From assembly GCF_009296265.1 (NCBI RefSeq), contig NZ_WBJS01000006.1:62001-126000 (forward strand): a stretch of DNA of 64,000 bases. The letters run 5' to 3'. Positions 41,858 through 50,709 of this stretch are shown here, one piece after another. The stretch comes from Thioclava sp. JE_KL1 (GTDB lineage Bacteria > Pseudomonadota > Alphaproteobacteria > Rhodobacterales > Rhodobacteraceae). Under the pieces are notes generated by a model, which ran no database searches, was not told the DNA's origin, and saw nothing but the letters and a program-made list of their open reading frames with translations. The position numbers and the translations under genes are program-made. How positions within the stretch are numbered: the stretch's first letter is position 1; every line of letters starts with the position of its first letter.

Positions 41858-42886
41858 ATGATGATGAGCGAGACCAAGACCAACGCCACCTCCCGGCCCG
41901 GCCTGCGCGGCTGGCTCAAGGGCGAGGCGGCACAGACCAATGTCATGCTGGCCGTATCCTGTGTGCTGGTGCTGATCGCGATGACGGCGCTGCGGCCTTC
42001 GATGTTCCTGTCGTCTTACAACTTCGAGTCGATGGCCTTCTTCATGCCGGAGCTCGGTATCCTGTCGATCGCGATGATGATCGCGATGCTGACCGGGGGG
42101 ATCGACCTCTCGATCGTGGGCGTCGCGAACCTTGCGGGCATCACTGCGGGCACGCTGTTCGGCGCGATGGCGGGCGATGGCGGCTCGGGAGCATTGGGCC
42201 TCGGCCCGGTGACGCTGGGCGTGAGCGCGGCCCTGATCGTGGGGCTGCTGGCGGGGCTGCTGAACGGCTTCCTGATTTCGGTGCTGAAGATTACGCCGAT
42301 CCTTGCGACGCTGGGTACCGGCCAGGTCTTCATCGGGATGTGCCTCGTGCTGACGGGAGGGCCTGCGATCGTCGGCTTCCCGCCGGGGTGGAACGCGATC
42401 GGCAACGGCAAACTGGTGGGCATCCCGGTGCCGCTGGTGATCTTCGTGCTGGTCTGCATCGCACTGTCGCTGCTGCTCGCGCGGACCTCCTTCGGGCTGC
42501 GGCTCAAGCTGATCGGGACCAACCCGAAAGCGGCGGTCTATGCGGGGGTGAAGCGCGGCCAGATGATCCTCTATTCCTACATGCTGACGGGGATGCTGGC
42601 CGCGATGGCGGGTATCCTGCTGTCGGCGCGGACCAACGCGGCGAAGTCGGATTACGGCGCGTCTTACCTGCTGCAGGCGGTGCTGATCGCGGTGCTGGGG
42701 GGGACCAACCCGGCAGGCGGTCGCGGCAATGTGCTGGGCGTGGCCCTTGCACTGATCTCGCTGACGCTGTTGTCCTCGGGCTTCCAGATGATGCGGGTCT
42801 CGAACCACCTGATCGATTTCGTCTGGGGCGCCTTCCTGATCGGGGTCATCGCCCTCAATTCCTGGCGCCGCCGGAAAGGAGCGTAA
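41858..42886 (+). CDS. Sugar ABC transporter permease 2
   Basis: Second RbsC-type inner-membrane permease (342 residues). Helix signatures include GILSIAMMIAMLTGGIDLSI and the C-terminal AVLIALGGTNPAGGRGNVLG-like segment. The gene starts with three consecutive ATG codons at 41858, 41861 and 41864 after a GGGGAG site, so the exact start is open by two residues. It is ten bp after permease 1 and one bp before the DUF4432 gene, placing transport and metabolism in one transcript. Confidence 0.92.
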   Translation: MMMSETKTNATSRPGLRGWLKGEAAQTNVMLAVSCVLVLIAMTALRPSMFLSSYNFESMAFFMPELGILSIAMMIAMLTGGIDLSIVGVANLAGITAGTLFGAMAGDGGSGALGLGPVTLGVSAALIVGLLAGLLNGFLISVLKITPILATLGTGQVFIGMCLVLTGGPAIVGFPPGWNAIGNGKLVGIPVPLVIFVLVCIALSLLLARTSFGLRLKLIGTNPKAAVYAGVKRGQMILYSYMLTGMLAAMAGILLSARTNAAKSDYGASYLLQAVLIAVLGGTNPAGGRGNVLGVALALISLTLLSSGFQMMRVSNHLIDFVWGAFLIGVIALNSWRRRKGA

Positions 42887-42887
42887 G

Positions 42888-43982
42888 ATGAGCGTGATCA
42901 TTCCTCTCCCGCGTGAGCGGTTCGGGCTGGCCCCGAGCGTGCTCGCCAAGACCGACAGGTTCACCGTCACCGGCTGGCGCACCGCGCTTGGCATCGAGAT
43001 GATCGGCGTGGACACCCCGCGCGGCCGGGTCGAGATGCTGCCTTACATGGGCCAGATGCTCTGGGATGCGGTGTTCGACGGCGTGCGCCTGACGATGGAT
43101 AGCGCTTTTGCCGAGCCGCGCCCCGCGCAGGTGATCGTCGAAACCTATGGCTGCCTCGCCTATCACAGCGGCTTGCTCCGCAATGGCTGCCCCGGTCCGC
43201 AGGATGACCATCCGCTGCATGGTGAGATGGCCTGCGCCACGATGGATGCGGCCCATCTGGAGATCGGCGAAGACGGGCAGGGCGCGTTCCTGCGCCTTGG
43301 CGGTCACGTCGATTATATCCGCGGCTTCGGCCCGCATTACCGCGCGATGCCCTCGCTCACGGTGCGGGAGAACACGCTGATCGAGATGGCGATGACGGTC
43401 GAGAACCGCTCCGCTTTGCCGATGGACCTGATGTATATGTGCCATGTGAACTTCGCCTTCGTCGAAGACGGGCGCATCCATCAGGCGGCCCCCTTCACGC
43501 CCGACCGCACCCGCGTCCGCCGCGACGTGCCCGCCCATGTCCAGCCGACGAGAGCCTATACCGATTTCATCGAACGGCTGGCCGAAGCGCCCGAAGACAG
43601 CGCCATGCTGGACGCGCCCGAGAAATGGAACCCCGAGCAGGTTCTCTATATCGAGCGCCCCGCAGCCGATGCGTCGGGCGAGAGCCACGCGCTTCTGGAG
43701 CGGCCCGCGGGCGACGGTTTCTCGATGAGCTGGCGGCCCGATCAATTCGACCACCTCGCGCGCTGGATCCTGAACGGCGAGGATGCCTCGGTCGCGGCCT
43801 TCGCGCTGCCGTCCACCTGCGAGCCCGAGGGCTACACGGCGGAGAAGGCGAAGGGGAATGTCCGCAGCCTCGCAGCCGGAGAGACCGCGCATTTCGCGAC
43901 GCGCTTCGGCTATACTGACAAGGCCGAGACCACCGCGCTCGGCGCGAAAATTTCCGAACTGACGGAGAAAGAGAATGCCTGA
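42888..43982 (+). CDS. DUF4432 aldose 1-epimerase-like protein
   Basis: Cytosolic 364-residue protein of the DUF4432 family in the galactose mutarotase-like fold. It reads GIEMIGVDTPRGRVEMLPYMGQMLWDA in the N-terminal beta-sandwich. It has conserved His-rich loops CLAYHSGLL, DHPLHGEMACATMD and MYMCHVNFAFVEDGRI, and ends CEPEGYTAEKAKGNVRSLAAGE. A sugar-anomer interconversion role is likely from the fold. It lies between the importer and a ribokinase-type kinase (eight-base overlap), which fits mutarotation of an incoming aldose before phosphorylation. No biochemical function for this subfamily is assured. Confidence 0.85.
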   Translation: MSVIIPLPRERFGLAPSVLAKTDRFTVTGWRTALGIEMIGVDTPRGRVEMLPYMGQMLWDAVFDGVRLTMDSAFAEPRPAQVIVETYGCLAYHSGLLRNGCPGPQDDHPLHGEMACATMDAAHLEIGEDGQGAFLRLGGHVDYIRGFGPHYRAMPSLTVRENTLIEMAMTVENRSALPMDLMYMCHVNFAFVEDGRIHQAAPFTPDRTRVRRDVPAHVQPTRAYTDFIERLAEAPEDSAMLDAPEKWNPEQVLYIERPAADASGESHALLERPAGDGFSMSWRPDQFDHLARWILNGEDASVAAFALPSTCEPEGYTAEKAKGNVRSLAAGETAHFATRFGYTDKAETTALGAKISELTEKENA

Positions 43983-44907
43983 GAAGATTGCCGTCGTCGG
44001 CTCGAACATGATGGATCTGGTGACATATATCGACCGGATGCCGGGACGCGGCGAAACCTTGGAGGCCCCCGATTTCGCGATGGGGTTCGGGGGCAAAGGC
44101 GCGAACCAGGCGGTGGCCGCCGCGCGTCTGGGCTCGGATGTGGCGATGGTCACCTGCGTGGGCGATGACGGGTTCGGCCCGCAGGTCCGCGCCAATCTGG
44201 AGAAAAACGGGATCGACACGACCCATGTGCGCACCGTCGAAGGCTCCGCCTCGGGCGTGGCGCCGATCTTCGTCGAACGCGATGGCGAAAACGCGATCCT
44301 GATCGTGAAAGGCGCGAATGCGGCGCTGGCCCCTTCGGATGTCGATGCGGCGGCCGAGACGTTGCGCGCAGCCTCCGCGATCCTGATGCAGCTCGAGGTC
44401 GATCTGGAGACTGTCTATCACACCGTGGCCTTCGGGGCGCGCGAAGGCGTGACGACGATCCTCAACCCCGCGCCTGCGCATCCCGATCTGGATATCGCGC
44501 GGCTCGACGGGCTCGACTGGTTCTGCCCGAACGAGAGCGAGCTGGCGATGCTTTCGGGTCTGCCCACCGGCACCGATGACGAGGTGATCGCGGCTGCGCG
44601 CAGCCTGATCGAACGCGGCATCCACAATGTCGTCGTGACGCTCGGGGGGCGCGGCGCGCGCCGGATCACCGCGGACACCGTCGAAGAGATCGCCCCGGTC
44701 TCCGTCAGTCCGGTGGATACCACCGGCGCGGGCGACGCTTTCATCGGCAGTTTCGCGCATTTCCTCGGCCAAGGGATGGAGCCCACCGCGGCCCTGACCC
44801 GCGCCGCGCGCTATGCCGCATTGTCGATCACCCGTCGCGGCACGCAAACAAGCTACGCGACGCCCGCCGAATTCGACGACTTTCTTTCCGAGCATGGGCT
44901 CGGCTGA
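43975..44907 (+). CDS. rbsK: Ribokinase-family sugar kinase (RbsK/DeoK)
   Basis: PfkB-family kinase of 310 residues that phosphorylates a furanose sugar at O5. The N-terminal substrate-binding signature FGGKGANQAVAAARLG and the C-terminal catalytic signature DTTGAGDAFIGSFAHFL are both intact, with GDDGFGPQVRANLEKNGIDT and LNPAPAH also typical of ribokinases. The following deoC gene suggests that the true substrate may be 2-deoxyribose (deoxyribokinase) rather than ribose. The start overlaps the DUF4432 gene by eight bases. Confidence 0.9.
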   Translation: MPEKIAVVGSNMMDLVTYIDRMPGRGETLEAPDFAMGFGGKGANQAVAAARLGSDVAMVTCVGDDGFGPQVRANLEKNGIDTTHVRTVEGSASGVAPIFVERDGENAILIVKGANAALAPSDVDAAAETLRAASAILMQLEVDLETVYHTVAFGAREGVTTILNPAPAHPDLDIARLDGLDWFCPNESELAMLSGLPTGTDDEVIAAARSLIERGIHNVVVTLGGRGARRITADTVEEIAPVSVSPVDTTGAGDAFIGSFAHFLGQGMEPTAALTRAARYAALSITRRGTQTSYATPAEFDDFLSEHGLG

Positions 44908-44999
44908 CTTATGCTGATCTTGTCCCGATCGCGCACGCCCGGGAATTATTCCGGACGTGGCGGCGAGGCTGTGACGAGTCCCGATTTAGGAGACACGCA

Positions 45000-46019
45000 A
45001 TGAAGACCGAAATGAAGACCGAGACGCGCGCGGAAGGGGCCTTGGTGCCCACTGCTGCGGTCGCAGGGGAGCATGCGCGCAACCCCGGCATGGCGCTCGA
45101 TGTGGGCATGTTCGAAGGCCACCGCGTCAACCGCGCCGCCGCCGAGCGCCGCTGCGCGACGCTGACGACCCGGCGCAGCGTGAAGAAGGCGCATCAGGCA
45201 GCGTGGCTGGTCAACGCGGTGCGCTGCGTCGATCTGACGACGCTTGCGGGCGACGATACCGAGGGCCGGGTGAAACGGCTCTGCGCGAAGGCGCGCAAGC
45301 CCTTGGCCTCGCATATCGAGGCGGGGCTGGGCCTGAGCGCGGGCGAGCTGACGGTGGGCGCGGTCTGCGTCTACCCGACGATGGTGCCCCATGCGGTCAA
45401 GGCGTTGGAAGGGTCGAATATCCCCGTGGCCTCGGTCGCGACGGGCTTCCCGGCGGGTCTGATGCCGCTGCATCTGCGGCTCGAGGAAATCCGCTGGGCG
45501 GTGGCGCAGGGCGCGGCCGAGATCGATATCGTGATCAACCGCGAACTGGCGCTGACCCGGAACTGGCAGGGCCTGCATGACGAGATCGCGGCGATGCGCG
45601 AAGCCTGCGGCGACGCCCATATGAAGGCGATCCTGGCCACTGGCGAGCTGGAGACGCTGAACAACGTCTATTCGGCCTCGATGGTGGCGATGCAGGCGGG
45701 GGCCGATTTCATCAAGACCTCGACCGGCAAGGAAAGCGTCAACGCGACGCTGCCCGTCAGCCTGACCATGCTGCGTGCGCTGCGCGATTACGGGATGGCG
45801 ACCGGCCACCGCATCGGCTTCAAGCCCGCAGGCGGGATGAAGCAGGCGAAAGAGGCGCTGGCCTGGCAGATCCTGATGAAAGAAGAGCTGGGCCGCGACT
45901 GGCTCAACCCCGACCTGTTCCGCTTCGGCGCAAGCTCGATGCTGGGCGATATCGAGCGCCAGCTGGAGCATTACGTCACCGGCCGTTACGCCGATAGCAG
46001 CCGTCACGCGCTGGCCTGA
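45000..46019 (+). CDS. deoC: Deoxyribose-phosphate aldolase (DeoC)
   Basis: Class I aldolase splitting 2-deoxyribose-5-phosphate into glyceraldehyde-3-phosphate and acetaldehyde. The 339-residue protein carries the Schiff-base lysine in GADFIKTSTGKES, the second active-site lysine in GFKPAGGMKQAKEA, and VRCVDLTTLAGDD near the N-terminus. It is longer than E. coli DeoC (259) and resembles the longer class found in animals and many alphaproteobacteria. GGAGACACGCA precedes the ATG at 45000. The 92-bp gap upstream may hold its own promoter; it has a partial dyad CCGG(G)AATtATT(C)CCGG-like at 44939-44955. The aldehyde dehydrogenase gene follows after 11 bp. Confidence 0.94.
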   Translation: MKTEMKTETRAEGALVPTAAVAGEHARNPGMALDVGMFEGHRVNRAAAERRCATLTTRRSVKKAHQAAWLVNAVRCVDLTTLAGDDTEGRVKRLCAKARKPLASHIEAGLGLSAGELTVGAVCVYPTMVPHAVKALEGSNIPVASVATGFPAGLMPLHLRLEEIRWAVAQGAAEIDIVINRELALTRNWQGLHDEIAAMREACGDAHMKAILATGELETLNNVYSASMVAMQAGADFIKTSTGKESVNATLPVSLTMLRALRDYGMATGHRIGFKPAGGMKQAKEALAWQILMKEELGRDWLNPDLFRFGASSMLGDIERQLEHYVTGRYADSSRHALA

Positions 46020-46030
46020 GGAGAGACAAA

Positions 46031-48391
46031 ATGAGCATTCAGAACATCCTCGAAACCATGGAGTATGGCGTGGCCCCCGAAGACGACAGCCAGGCGCGCA
46101 AGTGGCTCGCCAAGCATGAGGGCGGCTTCGGCCATTTCATCGACGGCGCGATGACCAAGCCGGGCGATCTGTTCGAGGTCCGCGACCCGGCGAGCGACAC
46201 CGTGCTGGCGCGCGTTACGCAAGGCACGGCGTCGGACGTGGATGCCGCTGTTTCCGCCGCGCGCAACGCGCAAAGCGGTTGGGCGAAGCTGTCGGGCCAT
46301 CAACGCGCGAAGCACCTCTACGCTTTGGCGCGCCACATCCAGCAGCATTCGCGCCTTCTGGCGGTGCTGGAGTCTCTCGACAGCGGCAAGCCGATCCGCG
46401 AGAGCCGCGACATCGACATCCCGCTGGTCGCGCGCCACTTCTACCACCATGCGGGCTGGGCCGAGATCTTGGAGGACGAGCTGCCGGGTCACACCGCGCA
46501 GGGCGTTTGCGGCCAGATCATCCCGTGGAACTTCCCGCTTCTGATGCTGTCGTGGAAGGTCGCGCCGGCACTGGCCGCAGGTAACACGGTGGTGCTGAAG
46601 CCCGCCGAATATACGCCGCTGACCGCGCTGGCCTTTGCCGAGATCGCACAGGAATGCGGCATCCCGAAAGGCGTGATCAACATCGTCACCGGCGACGGCG
46701 AAACCGGAGCCGCGATCGTCGGCCATGAGGGGATCGACAAGCTGGCCTTCACCGGCTCGACCGATGTGGGCCGCATCCTGCGCGAACGCACCGCCGGCTC
46801 GGGCAAGGCGCTGACGCTGGAACTGGGCGGCAAATCCCCCTTCGTCGTCTTCGAGGATGCCGATCTGGACGCCGCCGTCGAAGGCGTGGTGGATGCGATC
46901 TGGTTCAATCAGGGGCAGGTCTGCTGCGCAGGCTCGCGCATCCTCGTGGCCGAGGCGGTGGCCGAGCGGTTCGAGACGCTGCTGCGCGCCCGGATGAAGA
47001 CCCTGCGCACCGGCGATCCGATGGACAAGAGCACCGATATCGGCGCGATCGTGCATCCCTCGCAGCTCGCGCGTATTCGCGAACTGGTAGAGAAGGGCGC
47101 AAGCGAGGGCGCGACACTGACCCAAGGCTCCGCCCCGCAGGGCTGCTACTTCCCGCCGACGCTGGTGACGGATGTCGAACCCGCAAGCGTTCTCGCGACC
47201 GAGGAAATCTTCGGCCCCGTGGTCACGCTCACCACTTTCCGCACGCCGTCCGATGCGGTCGCGCTGGCCAACAACACGCGCTACGGGCTGGCGGCCAGCA
47301 TCTGGTCGGAGAACGTGAACCTGTGCCTCGACATCGCGGGGCAGGTGAAGGCCGGGATCGTCTGGATCAACTCTACGAACATCTTCGACGCGGGCGCGGG
47401 CTTCGGCGGCTATCGCGAGAGCGGCTTCGGCCGCGAGGGCGGGCGCGAAGGCATGCGTGCCTATCTGCGCAACCCCGCGGCGGCGACCGGCAAAGGTAAG
47501 GGAACGACCCCCGCCGAGCTGGAGACCGGCCCCGCAGACACGATCAAGGGCGGCGAGATCGACCGCACCGCGAAGCTCTATGTCGGCGGCAAGCAGGCGC
47601 GGCCCGATAGCGGCTACAGCTATCAGGTGAAGGGCGGCAAAGCGGTCGTGGGGCTCGCAGGGCTCGGCAACCGCAAGGACATCCGCAACGCGGTCGAGGC
47701 CGCGCATAAGGCCAAGGGCTGGGGCAAGGCCACGGGCCATAACCGGGCGCAGGTGCTCTATTACATCGGCGAGAACCTCTCGGCGCGCGGCGCGGAATTC
47801 GCGGCCCGTCTGGAAAGCTTCGGCGCCTCGCGCAAAGCCGCCGAGGCCGAGGTCGAGACGGCGGTCGCGCGCTGCTTCTGGTATGCCGCCCAAGCCGACA
47901 AGTTCGACGGCGCGGTCCATGCGACGAAGTCGGAATTCGTGACGCTCGCAATGAACGAGCCGATCGGGGTGATGGGGCTGGTGGCCCCCACTGCGCAGCC
48001 GCTTCTGGGGGCGATCTCGCTGGTGCTGCCCGCGATTGCGATGGGCAACCGCGTGGTGCTGGTCCCGAGCCAGGCGCATCCGCTGGCCGCGACCGACCTC
48101 TATCAGGTGCTCGACACGTCCGACGTGCCGGGTGGCGTGGTCAACATCGTCACCGGCCCGCGCGACGAGCTGGCGAAGACGCTGGCCGCCCATGATGGGA
48201 TCGATGCGATGTGGTATTTCGGCAATGCCGAGGGCTGCCGGATGGTCGAGGCGCAGAGCGCCGGAAACCTCAAGCAGACCTGGGTCGAAGCCGATGACGC
48301 ACGCGACTGGGGAGCCCGTGCGGGGCAGGGGCGCCTGTTCCTCGACCGCGCGACGCAGGTGAAGAACATCTGGGTGCCCTACGGCGCGTGA
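46031..48391 (+). CDS. Two-domain aldehyde dehydrogenase (ALDH16 type)
   Basis: Oxidises aldehydes (here probably the acetaldehyde made by DeoC) to acids. The 786-residue protein is a fusion of two ALDH modules. Domain 1 (about 1-490) is complete: PWNFPLLMLSWKVAPALAAG, the LELGGKSPFVVFEDAD glutamate motif and the catalytic Cys298 in FNQGQVCCAGSR. Domain 2 (about 510-786) begins KLYVGGKQARPDSGYSYQV and retains the Rossmann-type core (MNEPIGVMGLVAPTAQPLLG) but lacks the catalytic cysteine loop. This is the ALDH16 layout known from animals and from a Loktanella enzyme. GAGGAGAG precedes the ATG. It ends the sugar operon. Confidence 0.93.
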   Translation: MSIQNILETMEYGVAPEDDSQARKWLAKHEGGFGHFIDGAMTKPGDLFEVRDPASDTVLARVTQGTASDVDAAVSAARNAQSGWAKLSGHQRAKHLYALARHIQQHSRLLAVLESLDSGKPIRESRDIDIPLVARHFYHHAGWAEILEDELPGHTAQGVCGQIIPWNFPLLMLSWKVAPALAAGNTVVLKPAEYTPLTALAFAEIAQECGIPKGVINIVTGDGETGAAIVGHEGIDKLAFTGSTDVGRILRERTAGSGKALTLELGGKSPFVVFEDADLDAAVEGVVDAIWFNQGQVCCAGSRILVAEAVAERFETLLRARMKTLRTGDPMDKSTDIGAIVHPSQLARIRELVEKGASEGATLTQGSAPQGCYFPPTLVTDVEPASVLATEEIFGPVVTLTTFRTPSDAVALANNTRYGLAASIWSENVNLCLDIAGQVKAGIVWINSTNIFDAGAGFGGYRESGFGREGGREGMRAYLRNPAAATGKGKGTTPAELETGPADTIKGGEIDRTAKLYVGGKQARPDSGYSYQVKGGKAVVGLAGLGNRKDIRNAVEAAHKAKGWGKATGHNRAQVLYYIGENLSARGAEFAARLESFGASRKAAEAEVETAVARCFWYAAQADKFDGAVHATKSEFVTLAMNEPIGVMGLVAPTAQPLLGAISLVLPAIAMGNRVVLVPSQAHPLAATDLYQVLDTSDVPGGVVNIVTGPRDELAKTLAAHDGIDAMWYFGNAEGCRMVEAQSAGNLKQTWVEADDARDWGARAGQGRLFLDRATQVKNIWVPYGA

Positions 48392-48412
48392 GGCCTCGGA
48401 ATGGGAAACGAG

Positions 48413-48441
48413 AAAGCGGCCCCGAAACGGGCCGCTTTTTT
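48413..48441 (+). terminator. Rho-independent terminator of the sugar operon
   Basis: AAAGCGGCCC pairs with GGGCCGCTTT around a small loop, followed by TTT in a run of six T residues, 21 bp after the ALDH16 stop. It is a strong classical terminator. Confidence 0.92.
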
Positions 48442-48540
48442 CATGCGGGATCGGCGCGCGCAGAACCGTACGAGGCGGCAAACGCAAACAGACGCGACCA
48501 GACGGTGCGTGATGAAATCGCTTTGAAATCAGGGGAGTAG

Positions 48541-48615
48541 TGGCAGTCCGTAGGGGAATCGAACCCCTCTTTCCAGGTTGAAAACCTGGCGTCCTAACCG
48601 ATAGACGAACGGACC
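48541..48615 (-). tRNA. tRNA-Glu (anticodon TTC), copy 1
   Basis: A 75-nt tRNA with encoded CCA on the minus strand. Acceptor GGTCCGT/ACGGACT has one G-T wobble, discriminator G, anticodon loop TTTTCAA (anticodon TTC) on stem CCAGG/CCTGG, and T arm GGGGTTCGATTCCCC. It lies downstream of the identical copy 2 and 27 bp from it. Confidence 0.97.
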
Positions 48616-48642
48616 GCACAACGCTCAGTCAGGGCTCGGAAG

Positions 48643-48717
48643 TGGCAGTCCGTAGGGGAATCGAACCCCTCTTTCCAGGTTGAAAACCTGGCGTCCTAAC
48701 CGATAGACGAACGGACC
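48643..48717 (-). tRNA. tRNA-Glu (anticodon TTC), copy 2
   Basis: Identical in sequence to the neighbour at 48541-48615, including the CCA end. This is the promoter-proximal copy of the tandem pair, and the shared promoter should lie in the 171-bp spacer toward recJ. Confidence 0.97.
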
Positions 48718-48888
48718 ACTCTGAACCTTCCGGGCATACCTGCCTAAGGTGGAGCGGTGTTTAGGCCAGAGAACCGTGACTCGCAAGAGGGTAATTGCGG
48801 ATTTTCGGAAAGTTTTTGCCCCTCCGTTACGGCAGGCTGGAAGCCTTGGAATTACAGTCCTTTTCTGCGTACGACGGCGGGGTGGCGG

Positions 48889-50631
48889 TTACGCTTCTGC
48901 GGCGTCTTCAAGGCGCAGCTGCACCTTGTTGCGCCCACCCCATGTGTTGATCTCCAGCCGCCCGGCGAGGTGGAAGCGCTGCGCGCCCGGCTGGCTCAGC
49001 GCGGGGCCGAGCGGGCCGTCGAATGCGCCGAAGCAGATTGCCTCGATCCGACCGCCCATACCGTCGCCGAAATTGAAACGAAGGTGGCTTTCCCCGATCC
49101 GGCGCGTGCCCACGACTTCCATATCGGCGAAGGCGAAACGCGGGGCGGGGGCGCCCTGACCAAAGGGGCCTGCACGGTCCAGATCTTCGATCAGCTGCGG
49201 CGTCGCCGCGCCCGGCATCAGCATCCCGTCGAGGCGCAGGTCGCGCGGTCCGATTTCGCCCGCGCCCTGTTTGGCCAGAAGCTCCGACAGGCGCGCCATC
49301 GCGGGCTCCAGCTTGTCTTCCTCGACAGTGAGGCCCGCGGCCATCTTGTGCCCGCCGCCCTTCAGCAGCAGTCCCTCAGCGGCGACGCGCTGGATCGCGG
49401 CCCCGATATCGACACCCGCGACCGAGCGCGCGGACCCCTTGCCGATCCCGTCATCCACGCCAATCACGACCGAGGGGCGGTTCGTCGCCTCTTTCAGCCG
49501 CGCGGCCACGATGCCCACGACGCCGGGATGCCAGCCCGCACCCGCGGCCCAGACCAGCGGCGCGTTCAGCCCGCGCTCCTCGGCCTGGCTCAGCGCGGCC
49601 TCGCGTACGGCGTTCTCGACCTCTCGGCGCTCGGTGTTGAGCTGGTCGAGCCGGTCCGCGATGGATTGCGCCTCATGCGGGTCTGTTGTCGACAGCAGGC
49701 GCGCGCCCAGATCGGCCGCGCCGATCCGTCCGCCCGCATTGATCCGCGGGCCAAGCACGAATCCCAGATGATAGGCGGCGGGCGCGCGGTCGAGCCGCGC
49801 CACATCCGACAGCGCCACGAGGCCGGGCCGCTCGCGCCGCGCCATGATTTTCAGACCCTGACGTACCAGCGCCCGGTTGCAGCCCGTGAGCGGGGCCACA
49901 TCGGCCACCGTCGCCAGTGCCACCAGATCGAGCAGCGTCATCAGCGGCGGCCCCTGCACGCCTTCGTCGCGCAGCTGCCGGTTCGCCTCGACCAGCATCA
50001 GAAAGACGACCGAGGCGGCGCAGAGGTGGCCCAGCTCGCCGGTCTCGTCCTGCCGGTTCGGGTTCACCACGGCCAGCGCCGGCGGCAGGGTCTCGCCGCC
50101 CAGGTGGTGGTCGAGAATGACGACATCGGCGGGTTTTGCGGCGGCCACGGGCTCGTGGCTCAGCGTGCCGCAATCGACGCAGACGATCAGCGGATGCTCG
50201 GCGCCTAGGCTTTCCATCGCGGGCACGTTCGGCCCGTAGCCCTCGTCGATCCGGTCGGGAATATAAAGCGTCGCCTCGCGCCCCATCGCGCGCAGCCAAT
50301 TGATCAGCAGCGCCGCCGAGGACCCGCCATCCACGTCGTAATCGGCAAAGACCGCGATCTTCTCGCCGGACTTCACTGCCTTGAGAAAGCGCGCGGCTGC
50401 CTGCTCCATGTCGCGTAAGCTGCGCGGGTCGGGGAGCAGCTCGCGGATAGTGGGTTCGAGGAAGCCCTCGCTCTCCTCCGGCGTCACGCCACGCGCGACG
50501 AGGATTCGGGCCAGCGGCAGGGGCAGGCGCGTCTGCTGCGCCATCGCCTCGGCCAGCCGGTCGGCCTCGGGTGTGGGGCCGATCCAGCGGCGGCCTGTCA
50601 GGGATTGCTCGACGGAAAGGAAACTGCTCAT
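48889..50631 (-). CDS. recJ: Single-stranded-DNA-specific exonuclease RecJ
   Basis: 5'-3' exonuclease acting in recombination and mismatch repair. The 580-residue protein has the DHH-superfamily motifs in order: FADYDVDGGSSAALL, IVCVDCGTLSHEPV, VILDHHLGGETLPPALAVVNP, then GPRINAGGRIGAADLGARLL and the DHHA1 region VASRLKE/KGSARSVAGVDIG with GGGHKMAAGLTVEE. I chose the ATG at 50631 (MSSFLSVEQS); a TTG at 50649 would add six residues. The catalytic-motif HLGG replaces the usual HHxP order only in flanking residues. It is not obviously linked to neighbours. Confidence 0.95.
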   Translation of the reverse strand: MSSFLSVEQSLTGRRWIGPTPEADRLAEAMAQQTRLPLPLARILVARGVTPEESEGFLEPTIRELLPDPRSLRDMEQAAARFLKAVKSGEKIAVFADYDVDGGSSAALLINWLRAMGREATLYIPDRIDEGYGPNVPAMESLGAEHPLIVCVDCGTLSHEPVAAAKPADVVILDHHLGGETLPPALAVVNPNRQDETGELGHLCAASVVFLMLVEANRQLRDEGVQGPPLMTLLDLVALATVADVAPLTGCNRALVRQGLKIMARRERPGLVALSDVARLDRAPAAYHLGFVLGPRINAGGRIGAADLGARLLSTTDPHEAQSIADRLDQLNTERREVENAVREAALSQAEERGLNAPLVWAAGAGWHPGVVGIVAARLKEATNRPSVVIGVDDGIGKGSARSVAGVDIGAAIQRVAAEGLLLKGGGHKMAAGLTVEEDKLEPAMARLSELLAKQGAGEIGPRDLRLDGMLMPGAATPQLIEDLDRAGPFGQGAPAPRFAFADMEVVGTRRIGESHLRFNFGDGMGGRIEAICFGAFDGPLGPALSQPGAQRFHLAGRLEINTWGGRNKVQLRLEDAAEA

Positions 50632-50709
50632 GCCTTCGGGTGTAGCCAAATCATGCGAGCCCTGCCAGCCACTATGAAGCGGAGCTCGCTCGGGCCGTCA
50701 TTCGGGCCC

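Noticed and set aside
46004-48619. Open frame of 871 codons antisense to the ALDH16 gene
   Set aside because: It covers a full-length enzyme with intact motifs and runs on through the tRNA-Glu gene, so it is a codon-bias shadow.
48541-48717. The duplicated tRNA-Glu as an integration (att) site
   Set aside because: The repeat is two complete identical tRNA genes 27 bp apart with no foreign DNA between them, which is ordinary tandem duplication.
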